Part shown: piece after piece, positions 1-5,840 of the stretch
Numbering within the stretch: position 1 is the first letter of the stretch
Layout: the number at the start of each line of letters is the position of its first letter
Assembly (NCBI GenBank): GCA_900548775.1
Contig: URLM01000068.1
Location: forward strand, 1 to 7,329
From: an uncultured Olsenella sp.
GTDB taxonomy: Bacteria > Actinomycetota > Coriobacteriia > Coriobacteriales > Atopobiaceae
Reading direction: 5' to 3'
DNA: 7,329 bases
Translations under genes and position numbers: made by a program
The notes under the pieces: model-generated
What the model was told of the DNA's origin: nothing
The model's database searches: none
Seen by the model: only the letters and a program-made list of their open reading frames with translations

Positions 1-254
1 ATCATGGTGAGCGGGATGTTGTCGCCCATGGTTACCAGGGCCAGGATGAGCAGGGCAAGCGAGAGAATCGCAGCTCCGTTGAAGATGTCCTTCATGCGGT
101 CAGGCCCATAGAGGTTTGCCGCGCGGGCCAGCTCGTACTCGTTCATGTCGTACGTGAGCGAAAAGAGCGGCTTGCCGTACTTCTCGTCAAGCTTTGACTG
201 GCGAACGGCCTCCTCGGTCGCCTTGCGAGCCTTTGCGCTGGGCTTCTTAGCCAT
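1..254 (-). CDS. N-terminal part of a hypothetical membrane protein, cut by the window edge
   Basis: The frame is open from ATG at 254-252 to the left edge, giving 84 residues of an incomplete protein. The start is supported by AAGGAGG ending five bases before the ATG. The first 60 or so residues are charged and soluble-looking: a Lys/Ala/Arg-rich tail at 2-12, then an acidic and aromatic stretch at about 30-50. A hydrophobic segment at about 61-76 looks like a first transmembrane helix. An N-terminal cytoplasmic tail followed by a membrane helix is therefore likely, with no cleavable signal peptide. I do not recognise the family from this fragment. A YcxB-like protein is conceivable but not supported by any motif I can name. 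It points away from the other genes, and its transcription is probably separate. Confidence 0.65.
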   Translation of the reverse strand, partial: MAKKPSAKARKATEEAVRQSKLDEKYGKPLFSLTYDMNEYELARAANLYGPDRMKDIFNGAAILSLALLILALVTMGDNIPLTM

Positions 255-511
255 GAGTCCTCCTTGCCACGGTCGCATACGTGCAGCATGGTAGCGCATC
301 GGAGCATGCAAGGCGGGCGCCGGCGTGCGGAATGCCGCGAGCCCGGGTTGTGGGCGAATTGTCTGCGGCGTGTGCTTCTCCGATGAAATGGACCGCTCGC
401 CCCCGTGGCATGGTTTGTGGCAAGCCGATTGGGGAATGATAGAGGTCGAGCAGAGAGCGCGGCGTGACTGGCAATGGCCTTGCGCTGCGACCTGCGTGAG
501 CTTTAAACAGC

Positions 512-525
512 TTGGCAGCTGCCAA
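512..525. repeat. Perfect 14-bp palindrome
   Basis: TTGGCAGCTGCCAA is perfectly self-complementary with no spacer. As DNA it looks like a binding site for a dimeric regulator. It lies about 260 bases upstream of the minus-strand gene starting at 254 and 260 bases downstream of the gntR stop codon. Its role is unknown, and chance cannot be excluded in GC-rich DNA. Confidence 0.5.
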
Positions 526-531
526 AAGTGG

Positions 532-562
532 GGGCCTTCGGATCTGATCAGTCCGTGGGCCC
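532..562. repeat. Stem-loop with GGGCC/GGCCC base and nested CGGA/TCCG
   Basis: GGGCC (532-536) pairs with GGCCC (558-562). Inside it, CGGA (539-542) pairs with TCCG (552-555) around an 8-bp palindrome, CTGATCAG (544-551). A short T-rich stretch follows on the plus strand (570-575), and on the minus strand a TTTT lies a few bases past the stem. It could be a weak terminator in either direction, but neither T tract is adjacent to the stem. Confidence 0.45.
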
Positions 563-648
563 TCGTCCATTTTCTTGGGCGAGATTCTGGGTTGAGAAGC
601 GCGCCGGATGGCGCTGTCCCTCCCACGCATGGCTTGCGCCGGGCTGCC

Positions 649-718
649 CGATACACATTCGGCACCGAATCTGTGACCCGTGCAGGATGTCGCAGATTCG
701 GAGTGCGAATGTGTATCG
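649..718. repeat. 70-bp imperfect inverted repeat (palindromic element)
   Basis: CGATACACATTCG (649-661) is the exact reverse complement of 706-718, and CGAATCTG (666-673) is the exact reverse complement of 693-700. The two paired blocks are separated by a small asymmetric internal loop (GCAC against GAGTG), leaving a 19-base loop. That is 21 base pairs in all. No T tract follows on either strand, so it does not look like an intrinsic terminator. Its arms look less GC-rich than the surroundings. It may be a dispersed palindromic element, a large operator or a structured RNA end. Confidence 0.7.
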
Positions 719-738
719 CCCAGAAGCCAAACAACGCC

Positions 739-770
739 GAGAAGCGCCGCGGCGTGGAGAAGCGCCGCGG
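739..770 (-). repeat. Two-copy tandem repeat forming a hairpin; possible gntR terminator
   Basis: GAGAAGCGCCGCGG occurs at 739-752 and again at 757-770, an 18-base period. Because CCGCGG is self-complementary, the two copies also pair: CCGCGGC (747-753) with GCCGCGG (764-770) around a 10-base loop. On the minus strand this lies 18 bases past the gntR stop codon and is followed by a mildly T-rich stretch (725-745). It is a weak candidate for the gntR terminator. Confidence 0.4.
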
Positions 771-787
771 TGACGAGAGCCCGCGCC

Positions 788-1507
788 CTACTTCGTCGAG
801 ATCGAGTGGAACTCGTAGTCGCTCACGTGCCTCGAGACGGAGTACTCGAACGGCCGCCCGTCATCGAGGTAGCCCACCTGCTCGACTTCGAGCAGGGGTT
901 CGCCCTCGGGCACGTTCAACCGCTTGCGCTCCTCGGCAGAGGGCATCACGGCGCGAATGACGCGGTGCGCGCTGGCAATCTTGAGCCCCAGGTCCTTCTC
1001 GATGAACGAGTAGATCGAGGTCTGCACGTTCCTGAGCTTGAGGTCGGTAATAACGTCGATGGGCATGTAGGTGTACTCGATCACGCGGGGCTTATCGTTT
1101 GCGCACCTCACACGGCATACGTGATAGGTGAACGAGTCGTCCTCCACGTCCAGCTCCTTGGCAACGTGGTGCGGGGGGCGCACTACCGAGAAGTCGTAGA
1201 CCACGGTCTGCACCGATTCGCCGCGTGCCTGGTGCTCGGCGAGAAAACCTGTCATCTGGCCGGAGGTGTCGTTCGTGTCGGGGGCGGCGGTGGAGGTCTC
1301 GACCTTCTTCACGAACGAGCCGGAACCGCGCCGACGCGAGATGAGCCCCTGTGCCTCCAGCTCGCCCAGTGCCTTGTTGATCGTGATCTTGCTCACGTCG
1401 TACTGCTCGCACAGCTTGCTTACCGAGGGGAGCTGGGAGTAGGCGGGGTACGTCCCGTTCTTTATGGCCAGGCGCAGGTCATCGATGACGATTTGGTACT
1501 TGAGCAC
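788..1507 (-). CDS. GntR-family (HutC/UTRA) transcriptional regulator
   Basis: This is a 239-residue repressor-type protein. The N-terminal winged helix-turn-helix covers about residues 1-66: an LPSVSKLC block at 26-33, a recognition helix at about 38-54, and the wing RRRGSGSFV at 58-66. Residues from about 80 to the end form a UTRA ligand-binding domain, with the typical ending LLEVEQVGYLDDGRPFEYS. HutC-subfamily members commonly bind sugar phosphates. I chose GTG at 1507 because GAGAGGGG (minus strand, 1514-1521) sits six bases upstream and the protein then begins as its family does. An in-frame ATG at 1570 would add 21 unrelated residues. The gene is divergent from the beta-glycosidase/PTS operon, so it most likely controls that operon and perhaps itself. 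The GntR/UTRA call is firm; effector and operator are inferred. Confidence 0.93.
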   Translation of the reverse strand: MLKYQIVIDDLRLAIKNGTYPAYSQLPSVSKLCEQYDVSKITINKALGELEAQGLISRRRGSGSFVKKVETSTAAPDTNDTSGQMTGFLAEHQARGESVQTVVYDFSVVRPPHHVAKELDVEDDSFTYHVCRVRCANDKPRVIEYTYMPIDVITDLKLRNVQTSIYSFIEKDLGLKIASAHRVIRAVMPSAEERKRLNVPEGEPLLEVEQVGYLDDGRPFEYSVSRHVSDYEFHSISTK

Positions 1508-1621
1508 GTCTTGCCCCTCTCGGTAGTAGCTATGCCAACTGTAAACCGTACATCCCCCACGCGCGCGCATTGCTGCCGTACACCGCTAAATATCTACCGT
1601 TCAAAGTAAACCTGTGACTAA

Positions 1622-1650
1622 TGTAGACAAAACAGTACTGACTATATAAT
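1622..1650 (+). promoter_or_regulatory. Predicted sigma-70-type promoter of the glycosidase/PTS operon
   Basis: A perfect TATAAT lies at 1645-1650. Upstream, TAGACA (1624-1629, five of six matches to consensus) gives a short 15-base spacer, or TGTAGA (1622-1627) gives 17. Transcription would start near 1657, leaving a leader of about 78 bases before the GTG at 1735. The local AT-richness contrasts with the GC-rich genes on both sides. I see no equally convincing promoter for gntR on the opposite strand. Confidence 0.7.
1633..1640. promoter_or_regulatory. Candidate operator inside the promoter spacer
   Basis: CAGTACTG is a perfect 8-bp palindrome between the predicted -35 and -10 elements, where a bound repressor would block RNA polymerase. 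A TGACTA motif at 1615-1620 recurs at 1639-1644, overlapping its edge. Binding by the neighbouring GntR protein is inferred from position only. Confidence 0.4.
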
Positions 1651-1675
1651 CTGACATGTGAAGTTAAGAACAAGC

Positions 1676-1690
1676 ACATGTTAACCATGT
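1676..1690. promoter_or_regulatory. Palindrome in the operon leader
   Basis: ACATGTTAACCATGT pairs at six of seven symmetric positions around a central A. It lies about 20-34 bases past the predicted transcription start and could be a second operator. It also contains the two upstream in-frame ATGs (1678 and 1687) that I reject as starts of the glycosidase gene. Confidence 0.35.
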
Positions 1691-1719
1691 ACTCAACATC
1701 CGGAAAAGCCCGGAAGGAA

Positions 1720-1728
1720 AGGGGGAGG
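1720..1728 (+). promoter_or_regulatory. Ribosome binding site that sets the GH1 start
   Basis: AGGGGGAGG lies six bases before GTG at 1735. Neither upstream in-frame ATG (1678, 1687) has a comparable site, so translation most likely begins at the GTG. Confidence 0.75.
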
Positions 1729-1734
1729 CAAGCG

Positions 1735-3141
1735 GTGGCACAGCAGACCTACAAGCTGCCAGACGACTTCTTCTTTGGTGCTGCGATGTCCGGTCCGCAG
1801 ACCGAGGGGCATTGGCGTGATGGCGGCAAGCTCGAGAACCTGTGGGATACCTGGTCCAACCTGAGGATCGAGGACTTCCACAACCGCGTTGGCTCGTACG
1901 CGGGGAATGACTTCACGGATCGTCGCCACGATGACCTGGTGCTTCTCAAGTCCTTGGGCCTCACCTCGGTTCGTACGTCCATCCAGTGGAGCCGCCTCCT
2001 CGACGAGGACGGCAACATCAACCCCGAGGGCGAGAAGTACTACCACGAGCTCTTCGCCGATGCCCGCGAGGTGGGCATAGAGATGTTCGTGAACCTCTAT
2101 CACTTCGACATGCCCACGTACCTCTTCAGGCGCGGTGGCTGGGAGAACCGCGAGGTTGTCGAGGCGTACGCGCACTACGCGGGCAAGGCGTTCCGTGCCT
2201 TTGGCAAGGAGATCCGCTACTGGTTTACGTTCAACGAGCCCATCGTGGAGCCCGACCAGCGCTATACCAATGGCGTGTGGTACCCGTTCATCAGGAACTA
2301 CGCTCGTGCCCGTGCGGTCCAGTACAACATCTCGCTGGCGCATGCGCTGGCAGTTCGCGAGTACCGTGCGGCAAAGGAGGAGGGCTGCCTTCTCGACGAC
2401 TCCCGCATTGGCCTCATCAACTGCTTCACGCCGCCCTATACGCGCGAGAACCCCAGCGCCGCAGACCTCGAGGCAGTTCGCATGACCGATGGCGTGTGCA
2501 ACCGCTGGTGGCTTGACCTCGTGACCAAGGGCGAGCTGCCCCAGGACGTCATCGACACGCTCGCCTCGCGCGGCATCGACCTTCCCGCCCGCCCGGAGGA
2601 CAAGCTCATCCTCGCTGACGGCAAGGTCGACTGGCTTGGGTGCAACTACTACCACCCCGAGCGCGTCCAGGCCCCCGCCCAGGACACGGACGAGAACGGC
2701 ATCTCTCGCTTTGCCGATCCGTACGTCTGGCCCGAGGCGGAGATGAACAAGAGCCGCGGCTGGGAGATCTATCCCAAGGGCCTCTACGACTTTGCCATGA
2801 AGGCGCGCGACGAGTACCCCGATTTGGAGTGGTTTGTCTCCGAGAACGGCATTGGCATCGAGCGCGAGGACCTCAAGAAAGACGAGAACGGCGTCATCCA
2901 AGACGACTACCGCGTGGACTTTGTCCGCCGCCACCTCGAGTGGATTGCCCGTGCAATCCAGGATGGCGCCAAGTGCCGTGGATACCACTACTGGGCCGTC
3001 ATCGACAACTGGTCCTGGGCCAATGCGTTCAAGAACCGCTACGGCTTTGTCGAGGTCGACCTTGAGGACGGTTACAACAGGCGGCCCAAGAAATCTGCCG
3101 CCTGGCTCGAAAAGGTAGCTACGACCCACGTGGTCGACTAG
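1735..3141 (+). CDS. GH1 6-phospho-beta-glucosidase (or 6-phospho-beta-galactosidase)
   Basis: This 468-residue glycoside hydrolase family 1 enzyme spans a full TIM barrel, normal length for the family. The catalytic acid/base is Glu168 in TFNEP, and the nucleophile is Glu370 in SENG. The start of the barrel is visible as KLPDDFFFGAAMSGPQTEG. Near the C terminus, Ser427 in NWSWANAFKNRYGF occupies the place that is Glu in ordinary beta-glucosidases; in phospho-glycosidases this loop grips the 6-phosphate together with nearby Lys433 and Tyr436. The enzyme should cleave intracellular beta-linked sugar-6-phosphates delivered by the PTS encoded just downstream; 37 bases separate it from the IIC gene. 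There is no signal peptide, consistent with a cytoplasmic enzyme. The GTG start is set by the strong site at 1720-1728. Gluco- versus galacto-specificity cannot be decided from sequence reading; the cellobiose-type PTS favours a glucoside. Confidence 0.94.
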   Translation: MAQQTYKLPDDFFFGAAMSGPQTEGHWRDGGKLENLWDTWSNLRIEDFHNRVGSYAGNDFTDRRHDDLVLLKSLGLTSVRTSIQWSRLLDEDGNINPEGEKYYHELFADAREVGIEMFVNLYHFDMPTYLFRRGGWENREVVEAYAHYAGKAFRAFGKEIRYWFTFNEPIVEPDQRYTNGVWYPFIRNYARARAVQYNISLAHALAVREYRAAKEEGCLLDDSRIGLINCFTPPYTRENPSAADLEAVRMTDGVCNRWWLDLVTKGELPQDVIDTLASRGIDLPARPEDKLILADGKVDWLGCNYYHPERVQAPAQDTDENGISRFADPYVWPEAEMNKSRGWEIYPKGLYDFAMKARDEYPDLEWFVSENGIGIEREDLKKDENGVIQDDYRVDFVRRHLEWIARAIQDGAKCRGYHYWAVIDNWSWANAFKNRYGFVEVDLEDGYNRRPKKSAAWLEKVATTHVVD

Positions 3142-3178
3142 CGTTTCTCTGGTAGAGAGTTTGGAAAGGGGAGAGAAT

Positions 3179-4642
3179 ATGGCCGAGGACACCGCTGAGA
3201 AGAAGTCATTTCTCGACAGCTTTGCGGAAGTATCCGCAAAGGTAGGCAACCAGGTTCACCTGAGGAGCCTGCGCGACGCCTTTGCGACCGTCATGCCCAT
3301 CTACATTCTGGCTGGCATCGCGGTTCTTATCAACAACGTGGTCTTCCCGCTGTTCCTTACGGGAGACGCGCTCGCCAACGCCCAGTACTGGGGCAATGCC
3401 ATTACCCAGGGTACGCTCAATGTGGCAACTGTGGTTCTTGCGGGCATCGTCGGCTATTGCCTCGCCAAGAACAAGCGCTTCGAGAACGCCATTGCCTGCG
3501 TGGTCATTGGCATCGCGGCCCTGTGCATCATGATGCCCCAGAGCGTGAGCAGCGCCGCGGCGTCCATCCAGGACTTCACCGAGATCACCTACAAGAGCAC
3601 TACCGACAAGGACGCAGAGCCCTACACCGTGACGCGCGAGGAGGTCGAGTCTGGCCTTGCCATCCCTGAGGGCTACGAGATTTCTTCCGTTGGCTCCAAC
3701 AACGTCTCCAACGTGTTCACCAAGACCTACACCGGCACCAACGGCCTGTTTGGCGCCATCATCATTGGCCTTGTCGCCACCACTGTGTTCATCAAGTTCT
3801 CCGAGAACGAGAAGCTCCGCGTGAACCTGGGCGAGGGGATTCCGCCTGCGGTCGCAGACTCCTTCAACACCATGATCCCGATGCTCATCACGCTCGCTAT
3901 CTTTGGCCTCATCGCCGCCCTGCTCCACGGCATCTGGGCGACCGACCTCATGACGCTGATCAACACCGGCATCGCAGCCCCTCTCAAGGGCTTCGTGAAC
4001 GCAGGCCCCTGGTTCGTTATCCTGGTCTATACGCTGGCCAACCTGCTCTTCTGCCTGGGCATTCACCAATCAACGATCTCCGGTGTGCTTGCTGAGCCCA
4101 TTCTCACCATCATCATCACCGAGAACATGGCCATGTTCGCCGCTGGCGAGCCCATCCCCTTTGACCACTACATGAACATGCAGATCATCAACACCTTCGC
4201 CCTTATCGGCGGCTCTGGCTGCACGCTCATGCTCCTCGTTGACACGTTCCTGTTCTCCAAGAACAAGGCCTCGAAGGACATCGCCAAGCTGGCCCTGCTC
4301 CCCGGCATCTTCAACATCAACGAGCCCGTCATCTACGGCTACCCCATCGTGTACAACCTGCCCCTGATCGTCCCGTTCGTGCTCATCCCCGACCTGTTCA
4401 TCGGTCTGACCTATGCCCTCACCTGCGCCGGCATCCTGGCTCCCTGCGTGGTCATGGTTCCCTGGACCACCCCGGTCTTCATCTCCGGCTTCCTGGCTGT
4501 GGGAGGCGGTACCGCCGGTGTGGTCGCGGTCATCTGGCAGGTCATCGAGTTTGCGCTTGGCATGCTCATCTACCTGCCGTTCATGAAGGTTTCCGAGCGC
4601 GCTCAGGCCAAGCAGGCCGAGCTCGTCAACGCGGAGGCCTAG
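3179..4642 (+). CDS. PTS lactose/cellobiose-family transporter subunit IIC
   Basis: This is a 487-residue polytopic membrane protein, the sugar-translocating subunit of a lac-family PTS permease. Hydrophobic helices run through most of the chain, from about residue 35 (ATVMPIYILAGIAVLI) to the last near 445-465. Two signature sites are present: GIHQ with His296 and NINEP with Glu382. Their spacing is close to that of the sugar-binding His and Glu known in the diacetylchitobiose transporter ChbC. Residues about 121-188 form a long polar stretch between helices, rich in Thr, Ser and acidic residues; this makes the protein some 40 residues longer than typical members. The ATG at 3179 is preferred because GGAAAGGGGAG lies just upstream; a TTG at 3161 would overlap that site. 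Likely substrates are cellobiose or other beta-glucosides. It is cotranscribed with the GH1 gene and followed by IIB. Confidence 0.95.
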   Translation: MAEDTAEKKSFLDSFAEVSAKVGNQVHLRSLRDAFATVMPIYILAGIAVLINNVVFPLFLTGDALANAQYWGNAITQGTLNVATVVLAGIVGYCLAKNKRFENAIACVVIGIAALCIMMPQSVSSAAASIQDFTEITYKSTTDKDAEPYTVTREEVESGLAIPEGYEISSVGSNNVSNVFTKTYTGTNGLFGAIIIGLVATTVFIKFSENEKLRVNLGEGIPPAVADSFNTMIPMLITLAIFGLIAALLHGIWATDLMTLINTGIAAPLKGFVNAGPWFVILVYTLANLLFCLGIHQSTISGVLAEPILTIIITENMAMFAAGEPIPFDHYMNMQIINTFALIGGSGCTLMLLVDTFLFSKNKASKDIAKLALLPGIFNINEPVIYGYPIVYNLPLIVPFVLIPDLFIGLTYALTCAGILAPCVVMVPWTTPVFISGFLAVGGGTAGVVAVIWQVIEFALGMLIYLPFMKVSERAQAKQAELVNAEA

Positions 4643-4711
4643 AAACCAGCTACGTTCTTCTCGTCCATTCCGTCGTGACCGAGATGGGACACTCAAAGAG
4701 GGAGTTTAACC

Positions 4712-5014
4712 ATGAAGACCATCCTGCTCGCTTGCAATGCCGGTATGTCCACCAGCCTGCTGGTCCAGAAGATGCAGAAGGAGGCCCAGGCCCAGGGCCT
4801 AGACGTCCAGATCAAGGCCAACCCGCTTAACAAGGCGCTCGAGATGATCGACCAGGCCGACTGCCTGCTGCTTGGTCCCCAGATCGCCTACGCAAAGAAG
4901 GAGGCAGTCGAGGCCGCCGGCGACAAGCCCGTTTCCGTCATTGCGATGGTCGACTACGGTCGCATGAACGCCAAGAAGATCCTGGATGACGCCATGAAGC
5001 TCATGGACGAGTAG
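4712..5014 (+). CDS. PTS lactose/cellobiose-family subunit IIB
   Basis: This 100-residue cytoplasmic phosphocarrier has the normal length of a free-standing IIB of the cellobiose/chitobiose type. The phosphorylated residue is Cys8 in the P-loop-like motif CNAGMSTS (8-15), right after the first beta strand. LLLGPQIAY (about 52-60) is another conserved segment. It accepts phosphate from IIA His84 and passes it to the sugar held by IIC. AGAGGGAG (4697-4704) lies seven bases before the ATG. The 69-base gap after IIC holds a weak hairpin (GTCCAT at 4663-4668 with ATGGGAC at 4684-4690, one bulge), with no promoter or terminator that I can support. It is therefore taken as part of the same operon. 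Confidence 0.95.
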   Translation: MKTILLACNAGMSTSLLVQKMQKEAQAQGLDVQIKANPLNKALEMIDQADCLLLGPQIAYAKKEAVEAAGDKPVSVIAMVDYGRMNAKKILDDAMKLMDE

Positions 5015-5063
5015 GACTGTCACCCAAACACGGCACCCGGCACGGCATTTCATCTCGAAACGA

Positions 5064-5077
5064 GCGCGTCATCGCGC
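5064..5077 (+). promoter_or_regulatory. Small hairpin next to the IIA ribosome binding site
   Basis: GCGCG (5064-5068) and CGCGC (5073-5077) enclose a TCAT loop. The stem ends directly before GGAAGGGG (5078-5085), the ribosome site of IIA. It could tune IIA translation or mark an mRNA processing point. The stem is only five base pairs, so this is tentative. Confidence 0.3.
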
Positions 5078-5090
5078 GGAAGGGGACAGC

Positions 5091-5432
5091 ATGGCCACCG
5101 AAGAAGAGACCCTCGAGGCAAACCAGGAGACGGCGTTCCAGATCATAGCCACCGTTGGTTCGGCAAAGTCGCAGTACATTGAGGCAATCCAGAAGGCAAA
5201 GGAAGGCGACATCGAGGGAGCGAAGGCGCTCATCGAGAGCGGCAACAAGGACTTCAACGAGGGGCACACCGCGCACCTGTCGCTCCTTCAGCAGTCTGCC
5301 ATCGACAACAAGAACGTGACCTTCTCGCTCATTCTTGTCCACGCGGAGGACCAGCTCATGCAGGCCGAGTCGTTCCGCATCATCGCCGAGGACTTCATCG
5401 ACGTGTACGAGAAGATCGACGCCAAGAACTAA
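5091..5432 (+). CDS. PTS lactose/cellobiose-family subunit IIA
   Basis: This 113-residue, all-helical cytoplasmic phosphocarrier is of normal length for the lac-family IIA, which forms trimers. The phosphorylated residue is His84 and the expected metal-binding Asp is Asp87, in the motif HAEDQLM (84-90). The family form I know from LacA is HAQDHLM, so the Gln and second His are replaced here by Glu86 and Gln88. His59 and His62 lie in the helix before it (GHTAHLSLLQ). An acidic N terminus precedes the first helix (about 13-37). It receives phosphate from HPr and hands it to IIB Cys8. GGAAGGGG (5078-5085) is five bases before the ATG. It follows IIB by 76 bases and is the last gene before the terminator at 5484. 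Confidence 0.95.
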   Translation: MATEEETLEANQETAFQIIATVGSAKSQYIEAIQKAKEGDIEGAKALIESGNKDFNEGHTAHLSLLQQSAIDNKNVTFSLILVHAEDQLMQAESFRIIAEDFIDVYEKIDAKN

Positions 5433-5483
5433 CCACACAGATTGCTCCGGGAGAGAATCCAGCTTACCGAGCCCCCCCTCTTT

Positions 5484-5520
5484 CACCCGCCAGTTCCCTC
5501 ACTGGCGGGTGCTTCTGTAT
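5484..5520 (+). terminator. Intrinsic terminator of the glycosidase/PTS operon
   Basis: CACCCGCCAGT (5484-5494) pairs perfectly with ACTGGCGGGTG (5501-5511): 11 base pairs and a six-base loop. CTTCTGTAT follows, a modest T tract. It lies 51 bases after the IIA stop codon. The stem is strong; the weak T tract lowers certainty a little. Confidence 0.8.
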
Positions 5521-5619
5521 GTAGGGGAGCGAGTCTTGTCGGCAGATGCTCCTCTCGGAGTGGTCCCTCTGGCTGCTTTGTCGCGTTTTCGTGGGGTGAG
5601 GGTGGCGCGGCGCCTTCTT

Positions 5620-5628
5620 TGGTACAGT
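5620..5628 (+). promoter_or_regulatory. Extended -10 promoter of the SRP RNA gene
   Basis: TGGTACAGT has the TGn extension in front of TACAGT. The predicted start seven bases later, at 5635, coincides with the 5' end deduced from pairing of the RNA ends. No good -35 element is visible, as expected for an extended -10 promoter. Confidence 0.55.
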
Positions 5629-5634
5629 GTTCTC

Positions 5635-5743
5635 CAGCGCGTTGGATGGGTGCGGGTGACGCAACACCTCGAACCTGGTCAGGGCCGGGAGGCAGCAGCC
5701 ATAAGGGGCCTCTGGCGGGCACCCGTTCCCATCGAGCGCGCTG
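5635..5743 (+). ncRNA. ffs: Signal recognition particle RNA, small bacterial (4.5S) type
   Basis: This is the RNA scaffold of the bacterial signal recognition particle. It binds Ffh and directs inner-membrane proteins to the translocon. The Ffh-binding domain is plain at about 5674-5706: CCTGGTCAGG on one side, a GGGA tetraloop closed by GCC/GGC, and GCAGCAGCC on the other, close to E. coli GGTCAGG...GGAAGCAGCC. The outer helix is well formed: CAGCGCG (5635-5641) with CGCGCTG (5737-5743), GATGGG with CCCATC, and CGGGTG with CACCCG, separated by small internal loops. At about 109 bases it is the short form without an Alu domain. The ends are predicted from pairing and may be off by a few bases. 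It has its own promoter and terminator. Confidence 0.94.
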
Positions 5744-5747
5744 TCAT

Positions 5748-5789
5748 GCCCCATGGGTCGCGCGCACCACGGCCGCTGGGGCTTTTTTT
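5748..5789 (+). terminator. Intrinsic terminator of the SRP RNA gene
   Basis: GCCCCA (5748-5753) pairs with TGGGGC (5777-5782) and is followed at once by seven Ts (5783-5789). The 23-base loop may fold further. It lies four bases past the deduced RNA end, which is a normal arrangement. Confidence 0.85.
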
Positions 5790-5840
5790 GTAGACCGATT
5801 GTCGTGCCTGGCCTACTTTGCCTGAACAGGGAGTTTGTCT

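Larger units (their letters stand above)
255..787. other. 533-bp gene-free region with several palindromes
   Basis: Both flanking minus-strand genes are well defined and no reading frame here has a plausible start, ribosome site and protein composition. Its left end must hold the promoter of the membrane-protein gene, but I see no convincing -35/-10 pair there. It contains a perfect 14-bp palindrome (512-525), a hairpin (532-562), a large imperfect inverted repeat (649-718) and a two-copy tandem repeat that folds (739-770). These are listed separately. Confidence 0.6.

Noticed and set aside
680..1609. 309-residue plus-strand frame opposite gntR
   Set aside because: It is antisense to a clear GntR/UTRA protein and extends across the palindrome and promoter region. 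The composition is typical of a shadow frame.
1678..1734. ATG at 1678 (or 1687) as the start of the GH1 protein
   Set aside because: No ribosome site precedes either codon. The extra 19 residues are basic and unlike the family, while GTG at 1735 has AGGGGGAGG at the right distance.
1693..3249. 518-residue open frame on the minus strand covering the GH1 gene
   Set aside because: It mirrors the GH1 frame. The strong third-position GC bias of the real gene removes stops from the opposite strand, and the translation is Val/Leu/Asp/Gly-rich with no domain.
3206..4696. Two long minus-strand frames (3206-4069 and 4070-4696) opposite IIC
   Set aside because: They are antisense shadows of the IIC gene, rich in His, Asp, Gly and Val, with no membrane segments or motifs.
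5442..5825. Frames over 5442-5825 on both strands
   Set aside because: They run through the operon terminator and the SRP RNA gene, which explain the sequence better.
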